From Chryseobacterium wanjuense (GTDB lineage: Bacteria > Bacteroidota > Bacteroidia > Flavobacteriales > Weeksellaceae), in NCBI RefSeq assembly GCF_900111495.1, contig NZ_FOIU01000001.1, positions 62,001-126,000 of the forward strand: a stretch of 64,000 bases of DNA, written 5' to 3'. The position numbers and the translations under genes are program-made. A model generated the notes under the pieces. That model searched no databases, had not been told where the DNA came from, and saw nothing but the letters and a program-made list of their open reading frames with translations. Numbering within the stretch: the stretch's first letter is position 1; the number at the start of each line of letters is the position of its first letter. This document shows positions 60,685 to 64,000 of this stretch, one piece after another.

Positions 60685-61545
60685 TCAATCCAAAGTCAAT
60701 CTTTTCAAAGACCAGGAACTCCCATTATAAATATCCAAATCAACCTTCGCATTAATCCCGTGAACAATTCCGTTTTCTGTAAACTGCCAAAAATCCCAGT
60801 CGTCATTGGGTGATGGAGTAGGAACATCATTGTAATTGGCCAGCCAAAGTGGATAATCATCAAATTCTCCCTTCAGAAAGTCTTTGTAATAATGATAATA
60901 GGTGTAGATAATAGGTTTTTCGCCATATGTTTCCTCAATGATTTTACACCAGATTTTCAAATCTTCGAGCAACTTTTTGTTAGTCTTACGTTTCGGAATT
61001 TTTTCAATATCTAAAATTGGAGGGAGATCTCCGCTTTCCAGTTTTACATTTTCAAGAAAATTATTTGCCTGAATTACAGGATCTTCATCAACTCTGTAAA
61101 AATGATAGGCTCCGCGGATCAATTCATGCTTTTTTGCCTGTTCCCAAAACTCATCAAAATGTTTATCAGCATTTCGGTTGCCCATCGTAGCGCGCATCAC
61201 GACAAATTCCAGAGGGATGGTTCTATTTCCGATACTTAAACTGTCCCAGTTGATGTCTTCTCTGTTTTGATAATGCGAAATATCAAATCCATAGGTCTTA
61301 TTAAGATTATCAGACAAGATTTTTTGAATTCTTAAAGCTTCCGCTTCAGTGTTATGAAGTTTTTTATGTTTAAATTTATTAAAGTACAGCGCGTAATAAT
61401 AGCTTATAGATTGCTTTAAATAAAGACCTGTTCCTACCAAAGCAATTATTAAAATTATCAATACTACTTTTCGACGCAAAAAATAGTTCTTTCGTCGCTT
61501 CTGGTGGATCTTGGCGGTCTTTTTGCTGTATTTTCTCTGAGTCAT
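60685..61545 (-). CDS. GH25 family lysozyme, membrane-anchored
   Basis: A 286-residue protein. A basic N-terminus (1-27) and helix (28-44) anchor it, with the enzyme outside. The GH25 domain (about 85-280) has YGFDISHYQ (Asp88) and the DxE motif at ILDIEKIP (Asp179, Glu181), both catalytic in the family, and ends WLANYNDVP and WDFWQFTENG. It cuts the N-acetylmuramic acid linkage of peptidoglycan, so a wall-remodelling or competitive role is likely. The ATG at 61545 is used because the -7 element overlaps an upstream TTG. Confidence 0.92.
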   Translation of the reverse strand: MTQRKYSKKTAKIHQKRRKNYFLRRKVVLIILIIALVGTGLYLKQSISYYYALYFNKFKHKKLHNTEAEALRIQKILSDNLNKTYGFDISHYQNREDINWDSLSIGNRTIPLEFVVMRATMGNRNADKHFDEFWEQAKKHELIRGAYHFYRVDEDPVIQANNFLENVKLESGDLPPILDIEKIPKRKTNKKLLEDLKIWCKIIEETYGEKPIIYTYYHYYKDFLKGEFDDYPLWLANYNDVPTPSPNDDWDFWQFTENGIVHGINAKVDLDIYNGSSWSLKRLTLD

Positions 61546-61554
61546 AAAGTTTTG

Positions 61555-61562
61555 CAAAACTA
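61555..61562 (-). promoter_or_regulatory. -7 promoter element of the GH25 gene
   Basis: On the minus strand, TAGTTTTG matches TAnnTTTG 9 bases before the ATG, implying a nearly leaderless mRNA. Confidence 0.5.
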
Positions 61563-61596
61563 ACTTTTTTCAATACTAAATGCTAAATAAAATCAG

Positions 61597-61604
61597 TAAA
61601 TTTG
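61597..61604 (+). promoter_or_regulatory. -7 promoter element of the NDH-2 gene
   Basis: TAAATTTG matches TAnnTTTG 6 bases before the ATG, so the mRNA is likely leaderless. It is 34 bases from the opposing GH25 element. Confidence 0.55.
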
Positions 61605-61610
61605 TCTACT

Positions 61611-62873
61611 ATGGAAACACGCGAAAAAATCATCATTATTGGAGGTGGTTTTGCGGGACTGCAACTTGCAAAAACATTGAACAATAAAAATAAAAAAGTA
61701 ATTGTTCTGGATCGGGTAAACCACCACATGTTCCAACCTCTATTTTATCAGGTAGCGTGTGGGAGGATCGAGCCTTCCAATATTTCTTTCCCTTTCAGGA
61801 AAATTTTTCAGCGTTCCAGAAATACGCAGTTTCGTTTAACGGAAGTTAAAGAAATTGATACCGCAAACAATAAAGTCATTACGGACGAAGCCGATTTCAG
61901 CTATGATAAATTAATCATCGCGACAGGCTGTAAAACCAATTTTTTCGGCAATAAAGATCTTGAAGGCAGAGCTTTCGGAATGAAAAATACTCAGGAAGCG
62001 ATCAGCATCAGAAATCATGTGTTAATGACTTTCGAAAAACTGATTATCGAGAAAAGCCGAAGCGACGACGGAAACTGGAATATCGTTATCGTAGGAAGCG
62101 GTCCGACGGGAGTAGAATTAGCCGGAGCTTTTGCGGAAATGAAAAAAGAAATTCTTCCGAGAGACTATCCGTATATGAATTTTGATCATCTTAAAATCAT
62201 TCTGATAAGCTCTACAGAAAAACCATTAGCGGTAATGAGTCCTGAAGCTCAGGAAAAATCTGAAAAATATTTGAAAGATTTAGGAGTAACATTCCTGAGT
62301 CAGGAATATGTTACAGATTACGACGGCGACAAAGTGTACATGAAAAGCGGGAAGAGCATTCCTTCTAATAATGTAATCTGGGCAGCAGGTGTGACGGGAA
62401 ATGTGGTAGATGGTTTTTCTCAGGAGAATTTAATGAAAAACAGATATATAGTCGACAGATATAATAAAGTAAAAGGCTACGAAAATATTTATGCAATCGG
62501 GGATATTGCCTACATGGAAACACCAAAATATCCGCAGGGTCATCCGCAGGTTGCCAACGTAGCGATTAATCAGGCAAAAAATTTAGGAAAAAACCTTTTA
62601 AAGAAGGGTGTTAATGATTGGGTAGAATATGAATATGATGATAAAGGTTCATTGGCAACCATCGGAAAACACAGGGCTGTTGTAGATTTACCATATATAA
62701 AATTCCAGGGATTTCTGGCATGGTATTTCTGGATGTTTTTACACTTGATGTTGATTTTAAGTGTAAGAAATAAACTGGCGGTGTTCTTCAACTGGATGTG
62801 GAGCTACTTCAATAAAGATTCTTCTTTACGATTAATAATTTTGCCCAATAAGAAAAACGAAACATTACAATGA
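61611..62873 (+). CDS. Type II NADH dehydrogenase (NDH-2) family oxidoreductase
   Basis: A 420-residue FAD enzyme. The first dinucleotide fold [17 protein letters not shown] (about 7-23) binds FAD and the second [19 protein letters not shown] (first part [15 protein letters not shown], about 159) binds NADH. The C-terminal region has hydrophobic amphipathic stretches ([16 protein letters not shown], about 368) that attach it to the inner membrane. It passes electrons from NADH to menaquinone without proton pumping. The trmD ATG overlaps its stop by four bases. Confidence 0.93.
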   Translation: METREKIIIIGGGFAGLQLAKTLNNKNKKVIVLDRVNHHMFQPLFYQVACGRIEPSNISFPFRKIFQRSRNTQFRLTEVKEIDTANNKVITDEADFSYDKLIIATGCKTNFFGNKDLEGRAFGMKNTQEAISIRNHVLMTFEKLIIEKSRSDDGNWNIVIVGSGPTGVELAGAFAEMKKEILPRDYPYMNFDHLKIILISSTEKPLAVMSPEAQEKSEKYLKDLGVTFLSQEYVTDYDGDKVYMKSGKSIPSNNVIWAAGVTGNVVDGFSQENLMKNRYIVDRYNKVKGYENIYAIGDIAYMETPKYPQGHPQVANVAINQAKNLGKNLLKKGVNDWVEYEYDDKGSLATIGKHRAVVDLPYIKFQGFLAWYFWMFLHLMLILSVRNKLAVFFNWMWSYFNKDSSLRLIILPNKKNETLQ

Positions 62874-63547
62874 GAATTGACATTATAAGCGTACTTCCGG
62901 AATTGATGGAAAGTCCGTTTCAGACTTCTATCTTAAGGAGAGCGATGGATAAAGGATTGGCAGAAGTACACTTTCATCATCTGAGAGATTGGGCCACGAA
63001 CAAGCACAGGCAGATAGACGACGAGCCTTACGGAGGCGGGGCGGGAATGGTAATGATGGTAGAGCCGTTGGACAAGTGCATTTCTGAACTGAAATCTCAA
63101 AGAGAATATGATGAGGTAATTTACCTTACTCCGGACGGGATCACTTTAAATCAAAAAATCGCCAATACACTTTCTATTAAGAATAACCTGATCTTTTTAT
63201 GTGGCCATTATAAAGGAATAGATCAGCGTGTGAGAGATCTTCATATCACGAAAGAAATATCGATCGGTGATTATGTTTTAACGGGTGGAGAGTTGGCTGC
63301 GTGTGTTTTGGCAGATTCTGTGATCCGACTTCTTCCCGGTGTTTTGAATGACGAGCAAAGCGCATTGACGGACAGTTTTCAGGATGATCTGTTATCTCCG
63401 CCGATTTATACAAGACCCGAAGTTTACAAAGGTCTGGAGGTTCCTAAAATTCTTTTAAGCGGAAATTTTGGGAAAATTGAAGAATGGCGTCATGATGAAG
63501 CAATAAGGATTACGAAAGAAAAACGTCCTGATCTGCTAGGAAATTGA
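62870..63547 (+). CDS. trmD: tRNA (guanine-37-N1)-methyltransferase
   Basis: A 225-residue methyltransferase that places m1G at tRNA position 37. The start [20 protein letters not shown] and the segment [18 protein letters not shown] (51-68) are diagnostic. The trefoil-knot binding of S-adenosylmethionine is at [16 protein letters not shown] (about 107) and [15 protein letters not shown] (about 131). Four-base overlap with the preceding NDH-2 gene couples their translation. The pairing is unusual in function. Confidence 0.97.
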   Translation: MRIDIISVLPELMESPFQTSILRRAMDKGLAEVHFHHLRDWATNKHRQIDDEPYGGGAGMVMMVEPLDKCISELKSQREYDEVIYLTPDGITLNQKIANTLSIKNNLIFLCGHYKGIDQRVRDLHITKEISIGDYVLTGGELAACVLADSVIRLLPGVLNDEQSALTDSFQDDLLSPPIYTRPEVYKGLEVPKILLSGNFGKIEEWRHDEAIRITKEKRPDLLGN

Positions 63548-63866
63548 TCGTTAAAATTTGTTAAATAAGAATTATTTTTCTATTTTTTAAAAAATTAAGT
63601 TTAGAATGGAATAAAAATTGCTCGTATTTGATTTATGATTAAAATTTAGCTTAAATTCATATTGATAAATAATTTTTATTCTAATAAATTTAAGTTTAAT
63701 ATATTTTTTTAATTTTACTTTAATCAGAGATAAAAAAGAATAATTAAAAATTTTAACCTAATATTAGTAAATAGATTTTTATTTTTTGTTAAGAATGGTA
63801 TATTTTGAGTAAGAAATTAATGTGAAAAATATACAAAATAATTAATGATATATTAAAAAAAATAAT
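63548..63866. other. AT-rich intergenic region after trmD
   Basis: About 320 bases of very AT-rich DNA without a supported ORF. No clear terminator is seen after trmD. Confidence 0.45.
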
Positions 63867-63898
63867 AAATTTACATTCTGAAGTTGAGATGTAAATTT
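63867..63898. promoter_or_regulatory. Inverted repeat upstream of the last gene
   Basis: AAATTTACAT (63867-63876) and ATGTAAATTT (63889-63898) form a perfect 10-bp inverted repeat, 22 bases before the ATG at 63921. It may be an operator or a leader hairpin. Confidence 0.5.
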
Positions 63899-63920
63899 TA
63901 ATTTTAAGAAATACGTGTTG

Positions 63921-64000
63921 ATGGAGCTGTTCAGTTTTTACAACGTTGAAAATTTATTTTTACCGGATCCAATGCCGAAACATAAGTTAGACCCCACCAT
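63921..64000 (+). CDS. Endonuclease/exonuclease/phosphatase-family protein, 5' end (truncated by window edge)
   Basis: Only the first 26 codons are in the window, starting MELFSFYNVENLFLPDPMPK. The FYNVENLF motif is the usual first strand of this family in Bacteroidota, where the Asn binds the metal. The rest lies outside. Confidence 0.7.
   Translation, partial: MELFSFYNVENLFLPDPMPKHKLDPT

Overview
The window is AT-rich chromosomal DNA from a member of Bacteroidota, most likely class Flavobacteriia and close to Chryseobacterium (family Weeksellaceae). This rests on three things: tandem SusC/SusD outer-membrane pairs, a TamL/TamB pair with a lipidated TamA-like partner, a CcoN-CcoO fusion, a class II HMG-CoA reductase, and many promoters with the Bacteroidota -7 motif TAnnTTTG and no Shine-Dalgarno. 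The genus is an inference. No phage, plasmid, insertion sequence, CRISPR array or rRNA operon was seen; the only tRNA is tRNA-Gln(UUG).

Layout. 1-8.0 kb: a truncated SusC with its SusD, then a complete SusC/SusD pair, each pair closed by a strong terminator. 8.1-13.1 kb: argS and two tandem, reverse-strand, lipidated metzincin-type proteases that duplicated together with their promoters. 13.3-21.6 kb: a reverse-strand envelope operon (tamB-tamL-yihY-like). 21.9-25.6 kb: cbb3 oxidase genes (ccoNO fusion, ccoP) divergent from a small XRE regulator. 25.7-32.7 kb: a nucleotide pyrophosphatase/phosphodiesterase-like protein, tRNA-Gln, menE-like ligase, arfB, a GreA/GreB-like factor with a structured leader, a beta-barrel protein, a deoxyhypusine synthase-like enzyme, an overlooked 48-residue gene and an alkyltransferase-like protein. 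33-38.7 kb: htpG, recA, an MpaB-type oxygenase and a PAS-LuxR regulator. 39-49.9 kb: an unknown surface beta-barrel protein, pfkA-gapA, a two-gene radical-SAM DNA-repair-like pair, mvaA, an overlooked 51-residue membrane protein coupled to a DUF423 gene, a ClC channel and sucC. 50-56 kb: MscS, a 1-Cys peroxiredoxin with a palindromic operator, a beta-barrel protein, a Fur-box-controlled siderophore receptor with a PepSY-like partner, and a Gfo/Idh/MocA oxidoreductase. 56.5-64 kb: an ABC-F ATPase, DUF1761 protein, GNAT-like protein, GH25 lysozyme, NDH-2 overlapping trmD, and the first codons of an endonuclease/exonuclease/phosphatase-family gene.

Most genes are housekeeping, respiratory or envelope functions. 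What is least explained lies between them: several families of dispersed palindromic repeats, including a 67-bp triple tandem closed by an inverted copy, a GC-rich structured element ending 7 bases from a small gene, a 60-bp element present twice, and the relic of a duplicated gene start upstream of the unknown surface protein. The best candidates for undescribed biology among proteins are the radical-SAM/helix-hairpin-helix pair (42.7-44.9 kb), the deoxyhypusine synthase-like enzyme in a bacterium, the lipidated metzincin pair, and the structured leader with a 39-codon ORF before the GreA/GreB-like gene.
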